A stretch of 64,000 nucleotides of DNA from Triglochin maritima (taxonomy: Eukaryota; Streptophyta; Magnoliopsida; Alismatales; Juncaginaceae), in NCBI GenBank assembly GCA_963682175.1, contig OY821777.1, positions 4,047,501 to 4,111,500 of the forward strand, given 5' to 3'. The notes beneath the pieces were generated by a model that was not told the DNA's origin, searched no databases, and worked only from the letters and a program-made list of their open reading frames with translations. A program made the position numbers and the translations under genes. Of the stretch, positions 38,703 to 51,534 are shown piece by piece. The stretch's first letter is position 1. Each line of letters starts with the position of its first letter.

Positions 38703-41700
38703 AACTGCCTCTCGCCCACATCACTCCAGCATACCGGTGATCTGCAAGGCCTCCCGTACAGCGCCTCGTACGGTGCCATCCCAATACTCGAATGGTAGCT
38801 GTTGTTGTAGGCGAACTCTATCAGTGGCAGGTGCTCATCCCAGTGCCCTGCCCAATCCAACGTGCATGCTCTCAGCATATCCTCCAAGGTCTGTATCGTC
38901 CTCTCTGACTGACCATCGGTCTGCGGATGAAACGCTGTACTGAATCTCAGACGCGTCCCCAAAGCCTGCTGCAGACTCCCCCAAAATCTGGAAGTGAAAC
39001 GAGGATCTCGATCGGAGATGATGCTCACTGGCACTCCATGTAACCTGACTATCTCCTCCACGTACAACTTAGCCAGACCCTCCAAAGGCAACGTGGTCCT
39101 GATCGCTAAGAAATGCGCCGACTTGGTCAGTCGATCGACTATCACCCAAATCGCGTCGTGGAATCTCCTCGTCTTCGGCAATCCCGTGACAAAATCCATC
39201 GTCACGTGCTCCCACTTCCACTCAGGAAGCTCAATACACTGCATCGGTCCTGCTGGCCTCTGATGCTCAATCTTCACCTGCTGGCAGACCAAGCATCGCT
39301 CCACAAACTCTGCAATATCCTTCTTCATGCCCTTCCACCAGAAGTTCCGCTGCAGGTCCTTATACATCTTCGTGCTCCCCGGGTGAATGGTGTATCTGGC
39401 TCTGTGTGCCTCCTCCATGATGTCATCTCTCAGCCCATCAACCTTCGGCACCCAAATCCGACTCCTGAACCTCAGACCACCATCAACCCCCACACTGAAA
39501 TCTGATCCATCTCTGGAAGCCAACTGTAGCAGACCAGCTAACTCCTCATCCCCCTGCTGAGCCTGAACTAACCGTGAGACAGTCTGCGGCTCCACCCGAA
39601 GCCCAGCAATCACTGCTCCCTCTGTACCCTCTGTGAACGGTCTCCACTCTGACAAGGCCTCGAGTAGCCTCCACTCCTGGATGCACAGACTCGCAACTGA
39701 AACCTCCACCTTCCTGCTCAGCGCATCTGCAACCGAATTCGCCTTCCCCGGATGATAGGAAATGGTGAAGTCGTAGTCCTTAATGAACTCGAGCCATCTG
39801 CGCTGCCTCATATTCAGCTCCTTCTGCGAGAACAAGTACTTCAGACTCTGATGATCGGTGAAGACCTCGAACTGCTCGCCATACAGATAGTGCCGCCAGG
39901 TCTTCAACGCATGAACTACTGCTGCTAACTCCAGATCGTGAGTCGGGTAGTTCTTCTCGTGCACCTTCAGCTGCCTCGAAGCGTACGCGACCACCTTCCC
40001 ATGCTGCATCAGGACACAACCCAAGCCTATCCCAGATGCATCGCTGTAAATCACGTAGCCTCCACTGCCACTCGGTAGCGTCAGAATAGGTGCTGTCGTC
40101 AATCGCCTCTTCAGCTCCTGAAAGCTGTCCTCGCACTTCTGGGACCAAACGAACTTGACGCCTTTCTGCGTCAATGCTGTCAGCGGCGATGCAATCCTGG
40201 AGAAATCCTGGATAAACCGTCTGTAATACCCTGCCAGACCTACGAAACTCCTGATCTCCGTCACGCTCGTCGGGGCTCTCCACTGAGTCACTGCCTCGAC
40301 CTTCGCCGGATCCACTGAAATCCCATCCGCTGACACAATATGCCCCAGAAACGCCACCTGATCCAACCAAAACTCGCACTTCGTGTACTTGGCATATAGC
40401 TGCTGATCCCTCAAGATGCCAAGCACAATCCTCAGGTGCTCTCGATGCTGCACCCTGTCAGGCGAGTATATCAAAATGTCGTCTACGAATACCACGACAA
40501 AACTGTCGAGGTACGGCTGGAAGGTCCTATTCATCAGATCCATGAATGCTGCAGGTGCATTCGTCAGTCCAAATGGCATCACCAAGAACTCGTAGTGGCC
40601 GTACCGCGTCCTGAAGGCTGTCTTCTGAACATCTGCCTCCCTGATCCGCAACTGATGATAACCCGAACGCAGATCGATCTTCGAGAACACTCTCGCCGTC
40701 TGCAACTGATCAAACAAATCATCAATCCTGGGCAAAGGATACCGATTCCGAACGGTAACCTTATTCAGCATCCTGTAGTCGATACACATCCGCAACGATC
40801 CGTCCTTCTTCTTCACGAAGAGCACAGGCGCTCCCCATGGAGAAACACTCGGTCTGATGAACCCGGACTCCATCAACTCCTGCAACTGCTTCTTCAGCTC
40901 TGTCAACTCAGCAGGTGCCATACGATACGGTGCCTTCGACTGAGGTGTCGTACCCGCTACCAGCTCGATGCCGAACTCGATCTCTCGGTGCGGCGGTAAC
41001 GCTGGAATCTCCGCTGGAAACACATCCGGAAACTCCTGCACAATCTCTATGTCCTCCAGTCTCCTCGTCTCACGATCAGGAACTACCAGCGTGGCCACAA
41101 ACGCTCTGCATCCCTGCTGTATCAGTCTCTGTGCCCTAACTGCAGACACAATCAGACGACCCCCTCTGCTCCTCGCACCTCTGATCAGAACATCTGGCAA
41201 ACCCTCCATCGGAATCAGGATCTTCTTCTCACGGCAAAAGACCCGCACGTCGTACCGGGACAGCCAGTCCATCCCCAGTATGACGTCGAAGTCCACCATC
41301 GGTAACAAGACCAGATCTGCCGGAAAATCGTGGTCTCCCGAAGCAACTGTGGTGCCGGGGAAAAAGCTCCCCACAGTGCCCACCTCACCCATGGGCGTGC
41401 TGACCTCCAAAACATCAGTCAGCAGCACAGGGGTCCGACCCAACTCGCCAGCAAACTTCTCCGAAATGAAGGAGTGAGTGGCGCCGCAATCAAACAACAC
41501 ACGCGCTACTGAACCAGAAACTGAAAGCGTACCTTCCACGACGGTGTTGGAGTCCCTCGCCTCCTCAGCCTGGATAGTGAAGACTCGCCCAGTCCTCCTG
41601 CTCTGCCCCGGTGCAACAACTGATCGGCTACCTCCGCCTCTGCCTACTGCTGGTGGTCCCGGCCTCCTGCTCGGCTCACCCTGCCTCTGAGGACAATCAC

Positions 41701-42565
41701 GGACAAAATGCCCCATCTGACCACATCCCATACAAGCTCCAGTCCGACGGGGACACTCCTGTCCTGGATGGAACCTCCCGCAGTAAGTGCACGCTCCAGA
41801 CTGACGTGCTCCTCCTCCATCAAACCTGGGCCTCTTGCCCGGGTTCCCTGCTCCACGACCAGCTACTCTGCTGCCGGTGCTCACTGGCGCCTTCCGCGCC
41901 TCCTGAATACACTCCCTCTGGTCCTGCTCGATGATCGTAGCATGCTTCACCGCATCTGCAAGGGTCCGCGGCATGCTGTTGATCACCCGAGATCGAAGCG
42001 GCTGTCTCAGTCCCTTCACGAACTTCCTCGCCCGCTGCTCTGGGGTCACACAAATCTCAGGGCAGTAACGCTCCAAAGCGTTGAACCTGCTGATGTAGCT
42101 CGTCAGTGTCATGTCCTTCTGCTCCAGCGACATGAACTCCTCCCTCTTCTGATCCCTGACATGCTGGGGGAAGTACTGCTCGTGGAACACCTCCAAAAAC
42201 TCCTCCCAGCTCACATCCACACGATCATCAAACAACACTGTGGACGTGGACCTCCACCAGTTGGCGGCCTCGCCATCGAACACATAGGTGGCCAGCTCCA
42301 CCATCCTCCCAGGTGCTACTCCAATAGCACGGAAGATCTTCTCCATCCGGAAGATCCAGTCCTCCGCAACCTCTGGGGCCCTCCTGCCATCAAAAGTCGG
42401 CGGGTGCTGACGCATGAACCGATCGTGCTCAGCTCCCACCCCGCTCTGAGCGCTCTGAGCAGCCTGACGCTCCAGAAACTCGCCCAGCCTGTCCCACTGA
42501 GCACCTGAAGTGTCGTCACTGGGATCACGATCGCGTGGAGAACTCCTCACACGCCTAGGTGCCAT
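38657..42565 (-). CDS. Gypsy 2 gag-pol polyprotein
   Basis: 1302 residues from the ATG at 42565 ([12 protein letters not shown]), 124 nt inside the 5' LTR. Order: retrotransposon gag ([14 protein letters not shown] near 55); two zinc knuckles near 257-291 ([13 protein letters not shown] and [14 protein letters not shown]); protease (FDCGATHSF near 357, Asp present); RT with FVDD near 694; RNase H (SDASG near 842); integrase HHCC near 1055-1092, then D near 1123, D near 1185 and E near 1223. All catalytic residues are present. It loses its chromodomain through the 1-nt frameshift near 38702. Gag and pol share one frame, as in many plant chromoviruses. Confidence 0.95.
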   Translation of the reverse strand: MAPRRVRSSPRDRDPSDDTSGAQWDRLGEFLERQAAQSAQSGVGAEHDRFMRQHPPTFDGRRAPEVAEDWIFRMEKIFRAIGVAPGRMVELATYVFDGEAANWWRSTSTVLFDDRVDVSWEEFLEVFHEQYFPQHVRDQKREEFMSLEQKDMTLTSYISRFNALERYCPEICVTPEQRARKFVKGLRQPLRSRVINSMPRTLADAVKHATIIEQDQRECIQEARKAPVSTGSRVAGRGAGNPGKRPRFDGGGARQSGACTYCGRFHPGQECPRRTGACMGCGQMGHFVRDCPQRQGEPSRRPGPPAVGRGGGSRSVVAPGQSRRTGRVFTIQAEEARDSNTVVEGTLSVSGSVARVLFDCGATHSFISEKFAGELGRTPVLLTDVLEVSTPMGEVGTVGSFFPGTTVASGDHDFPADLVLLPMVDFDVILGMDWLSRYDVRVFCREKKILIPMEGLPDVLIRGARSRGGRLIVSAVRAQRLIQQGCRAFVATLVVPDRETRRLEDIEIVQEFPDVFPAEIPALPPHREIEFGIELVAGTTPQSKAPYRMAPAELTELKKQLQELMESGFIRPSVSPWGAPVLFVKKKDGSLRMCIDYRMLNKVTVRNRYPLPRIDDLFDQLQTARVFSKIDLRSGYHQLRIREADVQKTAFRTRYGHYEFLVMPFGLTNAPAAFMDLMNRTFQPYLDSFVVVFVDDILIYSPDRVQHREHLRIVLGILRDQQLYAKYTKCEFWLDQVAFLGHIVSADGISVDPAKVEAVTQWRAPTSVTEIRSFVGLAGYYRRFIQDFSRIASPLTALTQKGVKFVWSQKCEDSFQELKRRLTTAPILTLPSGSGGYVIYSDASGIGLGCVLMQHGKVVAYASRQLKVHEKNYPTHDLELAAVVHALKTWRHYLYGEQFEVFTDHQSLKYLFSQKELNMRQRRWLEFIKDYDFTISYHPGKANSVADALSRKVEVSVASLCIQEWRLLEALSEWRPFTEGTEGAVIAGLRVEPQTVSRLVQAQQGDEELAGLLQLASRDGSDFSVGVDGGLRFRSRIWVPKVDGLRDDIMEEAHRARYTIHPGSTKMYKDLQRNFWWKGMKKDIAEFVERCLVCQQVKIEHQRPAGPMQCIELPEWKWEHVTMDFVTGLPKTRRFHDAIWVIVDRLTKSAHFLAIRTTLPLEGLAKLYVEEIVRLHGVPVSIISDRDPRFTSRFWGSLQQALGTRLRFSTAFHPQTDGQSERTIQTLEDMLRACTLDWAGHWDEHLPLIEFAYNNSYHSSIGMAPYEALYGRPCRSPVCWSDVGERQLWGQRLCRCTQRRLM

Positions 42566-42674
42566 CTGCCAGAAGAAACAATCACAACTTCAGCCATGTA
42601 TGCATGCTAAAAGAAAATGCATGAATCCTATTACTACAAGGGTGATTTCATTGGGAACCGCATAGGAATCGACC

Positions 42675-42686
42675 GCTCTGATACCA
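42675..42686 (-). other. Primer binding site of gypsy 2
   Basis: TGGTATCAGAGC on minus, matching initiator tRNA-Met, 3 nt from the 5' LTR. Confidence 0.9.
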
Positions 42687-42689
42687 AGT

Positions 42690-44890
42690 TGTAACATCCC
42701 GAAACAGCGGAAATTTTAAAAATAAAAGTCAAGGCAATCAACTCAATAAACAAAGGCGGGACTGTTACTTCTCATAAATCATAAAAGTGGTGCACCAAAA
42801 TTACATCAGAGTTTGCCAAATGAATACATGATTACAACAAAACGACAAGGGAAGATAAACGTAATCATGTTGACCTCAGTGGTCTGACTAGAGGATCCGA
42901 CTCCAAATGCGCGTGCCCGCCGATCACCACCCAACTGGACCTACTGCGATCCTGAAAATATATAACAACGATGCCTGAGTTTCCAGAAAGGAAACCCCGT
43001 ACGCCAACTCACCTAAATGCATGCATTGCACAAATGAACCTATCATACTAGTATTCATGACATGGCATCGACAGAAGGTAAAACAGTTCCCCCGAAGGGT
43101 AAAACAGGACATCAGTCCGACAATCAACAACGAGTCTCCCGAGGAGACCTACTGCAGGCACATGCAGTCTAGTAGCCCGCGACATCGCACCCCCCACACG
43201 CAGCTACACTACTCAAGGGTTCGGCAGGGAGCCTCTGTCACGTCTACGCGCCGATAGAAACAGATCTGTAAATCTCAGTGGTCGGGGCCACAGGGACCAA
43301 CGGGGCCGTCGCCCGGAAGGTATAACAACATCATCTCGGTAGGTGCCCAGCCGAGGAAAACAACAAGCCGGCACAGCCTCGGCCCAACAATCATCATCGC
43401 CGGCACAACCTCGGCGGCATCACCGGCACAGCATCGGTGGTCCAACACAACGTCCGGCACAGCATCGGACGGTCCAGACCGAAGTCTGCCAGGTCATCAG
43501 GCTCCTCGAGCCGCGAACACCAACCGCGCCGCTATAAAAGCAGGGCAGCGACCTCCGTAGCCCGTGGGCCGGTAGTCACCTCACCCAACGCCAGTTGCGT
43601 GCCCGCACAACATCAACACTGGGATCCGCGATCCCTCAGGCCTGCTATACTACAAAGTGCCAACAATCATCTCAAAAGTCACGGTCCATACATGGAGGTG
43701 ACGCGTCCCGAACACCCACACTCTTCCCAACGGCGGTCCCTGGGCAGGCACGCATCCCGCGCCCACCGTCACCTCCCGGCTCACGCACAAGGCGAGGACA
43801 CGGGTTTCCGTGGACAAAGTTGGCGTTCAAAAGGGGAACCAGGAATTCTGTCCTGGGCCCAAACGGTCGACCGGAAGAGGTGATTCGGTCGACCGGTTCC
43901 AGGAAGGAATCGGTCGACCGTACTCCTAAAACGGTCTACCGCTGCGCTCAAAACAGAACCCCCAACGGTCGAACAAGGGTCTAAAACCGGTCGACCGAAC
44001 GAGGTCAAAATCCGGAGTCTGGTCAACATTAAATTCCACTCTACCGGTCGACCGACTCAGGGGTCTCGGTCGACCGAAAACAGACAGGGTCAACCTAGTA
44101 TTCTACGTCATCAAACGGTCGAACGTAAACATACTACCGGTCGAACAAACATGCAATCGGTCGAACGCAATATAAAATCGGTCGAACAATCAAACAATAA
44201 TAATCAGTACACTTAAGTTCCGGTCGAACGCCACAAGGACCGGTCGACCGATTACAGGTAGAAAATCCCAACTCACCAGCAATAATGCACTACCGGTCGA
44301 CCGCCCCAAGGCATCGTTCGACCGGTGAAGGTTAAAGTCGGGCAAACAGTGCTAAAACGGTCGACCGCCCGAAGGATCCGGTCGACCGTTGGTCGTCTTC
44401 AACCTCGCGCCAGCCGAGGATTTACGAAGAACGCGTCGCCGGAGAGGTCCTCGACCTCCCCCGACCGACCAACAACACCCTTCCACAAGGGTGGGCAACA
44501 AAATCACACTAATGAGCGGCATACCTCAACGAAACGACGAAAATGCCGGAGCAACGCTCGCGCAACGCCGCCTCCGGTGATCTCCCCGCGCGCCTCCTCC
44601 ACGCGCCTCACTCCACCGTGGTCGCCTCCGCAGCTGCACTCGCGCACCAGGAGAAGAAGAGAGGAAGAAATGAGAGATCCAAATGAGGGTGAAGAGAGAG
44701 AGAGAGAAAAAAGCAATATAAACCCAACACCCCAACAGTAGCCTACACCAAGCCAACCCATCACTCTCCCTCACGACCACTGTTCACGCCTCCTTCCCCT
44801 TCCCCATGCAGCCACGCTTCCCCATGCAAATCAAGCCCTAAACCTCCTCTAATCCAAGCTTAACCCTAATCTAGGGTTTGGGTTCTTACA
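42690..44890 (-). repeat. 5' LTR of gypsy element 2
   Basis: 2201 bp, nearly identical to 35914-38114. Palindrome array at 43864-44388. The copy's promoter and the putative LTR intron would act here for gag-pol expression. Confidence 0.95.
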
Positions 44891-44895
44891 CCCAG

Positions 44896-46196
44896 TGTCC
44901 AATGGTGATATATTAACAACAATAGGATGAAGATGTTAGTGCAAAAACACTAATGCTGGTTAATAATGTTGCTCAAGAAGACTTTGTAATAGACCACTTA
45001 AATGGTTACTGATACTGATAAGAGTTGTTGAAGAAAAGACATGGGTTCGGAACATTGAAAATATTTAAAGAGTTTAGAACTAATTTCAGATTAGAAAAAG
45101 GATAAGATATTCGTACATTCCATACTGATAAACTAAAAACTAGTTGCAGGAAAGCTTTATTTTGTAAATGCCTTGTAAACGACGCTAGTTATGGGAAGTG
45201 TTTGCATTCACAAGCATGAAAAGTAAGAAGAACTTTAACATCTCCCCAAATCCTCCGTCCTTAAGTCACGACTTTGCATGTATTCCATACCTGAGATTCA
45301 TGTGCTGGAAGTTGTTCAATGTATACTGCTGCGGGTGTGTCTTTGCTGAGAGGGAATGAAATAACCCGAGCATATTCACTATAGATTTATCAAAATTCAA
45401 AAGTTGTTACTACCCGTATAAAAAAAAAAGACATGTATGGACCATGAATTGTATAAACCAGCTGCATGCAGTATAAATAATGAACGAGCCAACAAAATCC
45501 ACTCGGAGTTGTAAGAATAACTCAAACGACGCTTTCACAAAACATTACAATTATGTACAGTAAATAAATCTAAATGTTACATACATTCTAACAAAGTCGA
45601 ATATTATACCAACAAAATATGGAATTAACTGTTTATTCTTCATTGTATAGTGTGTAAATTGAATATGAAGTAAATCAACATATGTAGAGAAATATGGAGA
45701 TATCTGTAGAGAAATAGGTCAAAAATCCAGTGAAAATCTAGCATTGTCTATTTGGTGCATGATTCATGGAAAGATATAAAGACAGAGCTTTCTGGTATAG
45801 TATTTATTAAAATAGCAGCAAAAACATCTCTAATTGTTGCTATTTTAGGTTTAATAAGCCTACTATTTTAAGCATATGCTATTTTCTTAATGATTGTGTC
45901 ATCTTCAAATTTTTCACTCTTGAAAAACAAATCTCTGGTCCACTGGATGCGACGCTGAGGGTTCGCTCTTTAATTTCAAAACTATAAAAAAATTAAAATC
46001 ACTCTCAATTTTAACAGCCAAAAGCATATCATAAGCCGCTAAAGAATTCAACCATACTGCATAATCTCAAATATCTAAGTGATGAATTTATATGGCTATT
46101 CATAGACATATGCTTCTCCGAAATTTATAGTTGGGAGAAAGGATATACCTCAATTCTGATCATTTTCGAAATGCAGTTAATTGCTGAATCTCTTTG
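44896..46196 (-). other. Host interval with a candidate exon (45291..45378)
   Basis: 45291..45378 has acceptor CTATAG, donor CAG|GTATGG and an open frame (EYARVISFPLSKDTPAAVY then IEQLPAHESQ). A second open stretch, 46146-46196, ends at a GAG|GTATAT donor and is cut by the solo LTR at 46197. Remaining sequence is AT-rich. The protein is not recognised. Confidence 0.35.
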
Positions 46197-48004
46197 TGTA
46201 ACGTCTCGAAACAGCAGAAGAAATTTTTCAAATTTAAAACATAAACATACGACCGTCAACGGTCAACAAGGGCATGTTACTGGAAAGGTCAACTGAATAC
46301 ATATATATAAAATATCTCCACGTGGAAGTCATAATACAGAGTGTCAAAAGAGTGATTACATACTAATACATAACTACTGTAACCACTACCTCTACAAAAG
46401 ATAAGATGACAGGACCCGATCCCGGAGGTACTCCCCTCGGTCACCACCAACTTAAGACTGTCTGCTCCCTGAAAATGAAACACAAAATCTGCCTGAGTTC
46501 CCGCAAGGAACCCCGTATGCCAACATCTCCTATCATAAACAGAAATACAGACGAAAATGCCAAATAATGCTCATGCAATGTAAATCCATCTCGGGCCCAC
46601 TGACTGCCTCTGTTCTCCAACACAAGGAAAGTGCATCCCCTCCCTACACAAGAAAGAAGACGTCTCTCGGTCGCACAGGCACAAGTGACCTCGCTCTCCG
46701 ACACACGGAAAATGCAACCCCTCCCTACACAAGGAAGAAGACATCTACCACCCACACAGGCATGTAAGGCATCCCTCTGCCGCACAGGCTCAAGGGGTCC
46801 AACAGAAATACGCTCTCGTCGTAGGTGAAATCCGTAGCTCCGAGGTCCGGTGATCGACCGTAGGCTCGGCAGCCGGTAGTCGCCTATGCTCGACGTCTCG
46901 CGTGTGGATACATCCACCAAAGAATATAATTCGACCCACCAGTCGAACAAGGTCAAATCTAGCGGTCGACCGTTTGGAAGGTCTACGCTATACATTTTAT
47001 ATACATATATATCATGTCGGTCGAACCAGGGTCCGTTCAACCGATAAGGAAAACTGCATGAATCATGCCCCCTGTATTCGGTCGACCGAAACTCTTTCGG
47101 TTGACCGGATCAGCAGACACTTCACTACAGAAAAACTGCACGCGGTCGGTCGACCGGATCCAGAGCGATCGACCATTTAGATGGTCAACGCTCTTGACCG
47201 ACTTTGTGCAGTTCGGTCGACCGAGACACATACTCGGTCGGCCGAAGGTAGTCTAACCTATCTACTTGATTCGGTCGACCGAAAAACCACCGGTCGACCG
47301 GCTAATATAACCCTTAGATTCCCGCTAAAATTTGCCATAAACGGTCGACTGTCACACAGACGTCGTTCGACCGTTTTCGAGCAGTAAGTTAATATTCATA
47401 AATATCGGTCGACCGATCCAACTACCGGTCGACCGAACATGCATTTTCCCTCCTGGACAGGCATCATTCAGACCTCGTTCGGTCGACCGAACCACACTAC
47501 CGGTCGACCGAACAGAGCGTCTTCAACCTCTGTCCAGTTGGGTTCGCCGGGGAAACGGCACCAACGCCGCCCCCTCACACTCCCACACCACTTGGGGAGT
47601 TACTATGAAGACTTGACATACCTTTCACCGTGAAGAAGACGTGTGCGGCGAGCTCCTCCTCCTTCGGCGTCGCTTCTAGCTTCGTCTCCCTCTTTCCTCC
47701 GTTCTCGTCGCTCCTCCTTCGCTTGCGCCTCCACCACGTCTCCAGGGCTCTTCTCCTTCTTCCTCTGATCGCCGGGATGCAAGAAGAGTGGGTGAGTTTG
47801 GGTGGAAAAAACACGAATGGGCAACAAGAGAGAGAGATGAGATGAGTTTGCTATATATACACTAAACCCATGGATGCGCTACAGTAGCCGGCCACACCCT
47901 AAACCCCATCATCTTCCCCTCTTCCCCATGCACAGCACACACACAACCCATGCCTCTCCCTAATTTCGTGGGTTTACTCCCTAATGTGGGATTAGGTCAT
48001 AACA
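46197..48004 (-). mobile_element. Solo LTR, family C (1808 bp, sense minus)
   Basis: Target duplication CTTTG at 46192-46196 and 48005-48009. Ends TGTAACGTC...CATAACA on +. Same family as 54399-56426 but in the opposite direction. CGGTCGACCG array at about 46960-47516. Putative intron 46469..47621 (donor AAG|GTATGTCAAG, acceptor TTTTCAG). No internal region remains. Confidence 0.92.
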
Positions 48005-48009
48005 CTTTG

Positions 48010-49053
48010 CATGGGTTGTTTTATGTCTTTTTGCTCTTATAATGTGTTTGTCTCATCGTCCCAATGTAAGTTTTGTGTTTCACTCCTCTTGAAATTAGGT
48101 TCTTTAAAAAAAATCGTAAATTAATGTGTGAGAACTTACACTTTTTTGAAAAACAACTTGCACACTTAATTGCAATTAAACCTCAACATAGCTAAGAAAA
48201 CTTATAGATTGTAAAATCATATAGTTATTGTAGAGGATTGACGGAATATAAGTAATTGATCAACAAACAAAACTATATCTAAAATTAACTATCCCATGTA
48301 AATCTTCGTAGTTTTCCGCTTTCATCTTTCTAAGTTAGGGTTTATAAGATCCCGGTTAAGTAGGAAAATTGTTTTTCCCCATGTTTGATGTTGGATTAGC
48401 TCTACAAACTACAAAGCTCATTGTACTGCTTTGTAAAACATTATAATCTTTTCATATTGAGGTTTGATTAACGCGTGTTTTCTCGTGAGATTTGCAAAGT
48501 TGATTAGGTTGATCCGGTGAATCGTAACCACGGTGTAACTCCTATGGTATGTATCTAAGGTACTTTCAGACGATGAGACTTACAATCTTAAAATTTACAA
48601 ATAATTTGATTTGTATTCCCTTTTTTTACAATTATTATGTTCTTCTAATCAAAAAATTATTATGTTCTTTTCAATGGGAAATCTAAAATACATAATAATA
48701 TGAACATATAATTGCGTGTATACGAAAACATTTGAAGTATACTATTAACTGTGTACTATATATTACTTGTAACATTTATGTTAACTAGACTAAGTTATTT
48801 TTATGAAAAAAATGGTCGATTGAACTATATTATAGATTGTTATACATTTCTAGTACTGCGCGAGGTAGAACTGTGTAGTACAACATTACGCATCTCTTGA
48901 AAAAACCCAACAATTCCATAGGAACCATGCATGAAGCGCTTCTATTCACATTCATTATTTTTACTAATCTCCAATATGCCACCCATAGATGTTTTACATT
49001 TAACCATTCCATTGCGAAATTCATAAAATTGTCTCCGAGACAAGAAGTGAAAT
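48010..49053. other. Host AT-rich interval
   Basis: No gene supported. A minus ORF at 48830-49024 (MNFAMEWLNVKHLWVAYW...) lacks recognisable similarity. Confidence 0.35.
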
Positions 49054-51174
49054 TGTGAGATCTTAATCCTAATTGGGTTTTAATTGTGATTAGGTGGTGT
49101 TAAGGAGGAGTTTGGAGTGGACGACTAAGATTGAGTGGGGTTGGATGGATGGATGGTTGAGATGAGAAGATGAAAGGTATTTAGGTGGAGCTCTCTCTCT
49201 CCCTCTCACGTCTCTCTCATTTCTCACTCTCTCTCTCCCTCCCTCAGTGTTGTGCCCTAATGAGGCTAGTGGTGTTCCGGCGAGAGGTGCTGAGCTCCAG
49301 CGAAGTTGCGGTGTGCGACAAGTGTTGGTTGGTGGAGATGTGTTCGTTGTTTTGCTAAACCCGTTCCGTTTGCTTTGGCTCTCTCTCTCAACCTACCTCG
49401 TTTTCTGTTGTTGTGGTCGGTGTGGAGATTGACGGAGGTGGAGGTGTGGCTGTGAAACATCGAGGAGGTGTGATCGTTGATCGTCTAAGCGTTCGTCTGT
49501 GGATTATGATTTTGGGGAGAAGTGCTCGTGGAAGCGTCGTCGAGGTTCTTCGAAGGTTTCTTCAAACCTTCACGGTATGTCAAACTAGTTGTTGTAACTC
49601 ACTTTTGTTGTGTGAGTATTTGGAAGTCGACGGTAGGCCAAAAGGCTCGTCACAAGCAAGCGTGCAGCAGATTTTACTGCTGGATCGGTCGACCAATTGG
49701 TGCAAACGGTCGACCGTTTCTAATGAGAATTCGGGTTTCTACCTCACACCGGTCGAACGATACCCTTGGGCTGTCGACCGGTTGTGCATTTGAGGCAAGC
49801 CTGGTTGGTTTCGGTCGAACGTGGACCCTTTACCGTTCAACTGTGTGCACTGTTGTAGGTCGGTTGGGGCGTTGACTATCCAAATGGTCGACCACCTGTT
49901 TGACTCGTCCGACCGATGACTTAAGTTGAATAGTGGTTTGGTTCGACCAAAGGTGGTTCGGTTGACCGGTGTTGATTGGTTGCGATGGTGGATTTTACTG
50001 GTGGAATTCGGGCGACCGAGAGTGCTCGGGGGTTCGACCGGTTGATGATGTTGAGCGATGGTGGATTTTACTAGTCGGTTTCGGTCGAACGGGTCCCCTT
50101 TGTCGTTCGACCGATTGGTCATTTTGTTCGTTGAACCTAGGAGATGACCTTCTAAACGGTTGACCGGTCCCTAACTTTGGTTTGACCGAACGTGTGTTGT
50201 TGGTGGGAATTGTTTGACCGATGGAGTGCCGGTCAAGGCAATTGCCATGTTTTAGTGAGATTCGGTCGATCGAGACTCTTGGTTCAGTTGACCGTTTGTG
50301 ACCAGTTTTGCACATTGGAGGTGCGGTTGTTGTGGTCATCCGGGTGAGGCGAGTTGTGGTGTCAATGTTCTTCCGACAAGTGTGCTAGTGAGCACGGTGT
50401 TGCAGTGGTTGGGTGAAAGAGCCCTGGATCCCCGTAACTGTTGTGAGAGCTGTGATTGCGTGAAAAAAACCTGCATCCCAGCTAGTTTGTGCGGGTTAGG
50501 TGAAAAAGCTCTGGAGCTCCGTAGTGCGTTCAAGTTGGGTGAAAGAGCCCTGAAGCTTGAGCATGGACCGCGTGATAAGGGTTAGGTGAAAAAGCCCTGA
50601 AGCCCTTAGACGTTCGGGTTGAGTGAAAGAGACCTGGAGCCCTGGTCGTGTCGTGGTAGCTGTGGTTGGGTGAAAAAGTCATGGAGCCCAGCTTGACGAC
50701 ATTGAGTGTTGCGGTGGTTGAGTGACAAAGCCCTGGAGCCCCGTAATTGTGTGGGGGGAGTTGTGGTTGGGTGAAAAACCCTTGGAGCACAGCCTTGTTG
50801 TTTGTGATTTTCTTGTTGGTAGAATTGCATGCTAGAGTGTTTCAGTTTCATGCATTGTAGAGTTTGGCATACGGGATTTCCTTCTGGAAACTCAGACATT
50901 GTTGCATGTTTGCTTTTCAGGTCGTGATCGGCGTTAGGGGTGGTGACCGGGGAGAGGAACGCCGCTACTAGATCCTGTTTTCTTTCATTTTGAGGTCGGA
51001 GTGATTACTTGTATTTGTTGTATAGCCTTTTGATGTAATCACACTTTTGAAATACTCGGATATATACATATATTATATATGTTGGTGCACATGTTTCATT
51101 GTATTTGAGTAATATCCTCTGTTTGATTGTTTGTTATAAAAAATTTAAAATTTTCCGCTATTCAAGATGTTACA
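49054..51174 (+). mobile_element. Solo LTR, family B copy 1 (2121 bp)
   Basis: Runs TGTGAGATCTTAATCC...GATGTTACA. Flanks GAAAT and AAAAA(T) are not a perfect duplication, so ends are less certain and the copy is probably older. TATTTAGG near 49178, CT-rich leader, palindromes at about 49683-50300, and a core-and-spacer repeat at 50405-50790. Putative intron 49575..50920. Confidence 0.8.
50405..50790 (+). repeat. Core-and-spacer tandem repeat in solo LTR B copy 1
   Basis: Eight to nine cores of the type TTGGGTGAAAGAGCCCTGGA + GCC, separated by unlike spacers of about 12-25 nt. The spacers match, in order, those of the related LTR at 53015-53405. Confidence 0.8.
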
Positions 51175-51529
51175 AAAAATGTTATAATTATATCATCTTA
51201 AGAAGTTAAAATGAATTACCATATAGCAAAATGACTTCCTTTAGGGGGTTTGTATAAGACTTGGATGGAGGCAACAAATTGATAACATATATAGAACATT
51301 ACTATCCATACCATCACCATATGTTCATACTATGATGAAGGCAACAAATGGATGAAGGTCATACTATATCTATCTTTTGCATTCCTTTAAGGGGTTGTCA
51401 GTTCTGTAAGGAAATCTTCATGTAGTTTGGAAGGAAATTAAACATAGGTCTGTAAATTAAATACAACAACTACATTCACAAATCTATACAAGTCTTTTAA
51501 CTCTCACATAAATATGGTCATCGCAACCA
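51175..51529 (-). other. Short host interval between solo LTRs
   Basis: 51502-51529 may be the 3' part of the exon split by the next solo LTR (see 51502-54233). The rest is AT-rich non-coding sequence. Confidence 0.35.
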
Positions 51530-51534
51530 TCTTC

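Larger units (their letters stand above)
35914..44890 (-). mobile_element. Ty3/gypsy chromovirus 2 (Tekay/Del-like), full length and very young
   Basis: Target duplication CCCAG at 35909-35913 and 44891-44895. LTRs are both 2201 bp (35914-38114 and 42690-44890); I noticed two differences (A/C near 35965/42741 and T/C near 36122/42898). PBS TGGTATCAGAGC on minus at 42675-42686. Gag and pol occupy one frame from 42565, with one frameshift before the chromodomain. It sits among candidate exons of a host gene. Confidence 0.97.

Noticed and set aside
42690..44890. Assembly duplication as the cause of two near-identical 2.2-kb blocks
   Set aside because: The PBS, a polypurine-like end, TG/CA termini and the CCCAG target duplication are what a true LTR pair shows.
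47630..47845. 71-aa plus ORF MKKTCAASSSSFGVASSF resembling a signal peptide
   Set aside because: It lies antisense within a solo LTR and has no support as a gene.
49183..49245. CT-rich tract as a separate microsatellite
   Set aside because: CT-rich leaders occur at the same place in the related LTR at 51731-51789, so it is part of the LTR leader.
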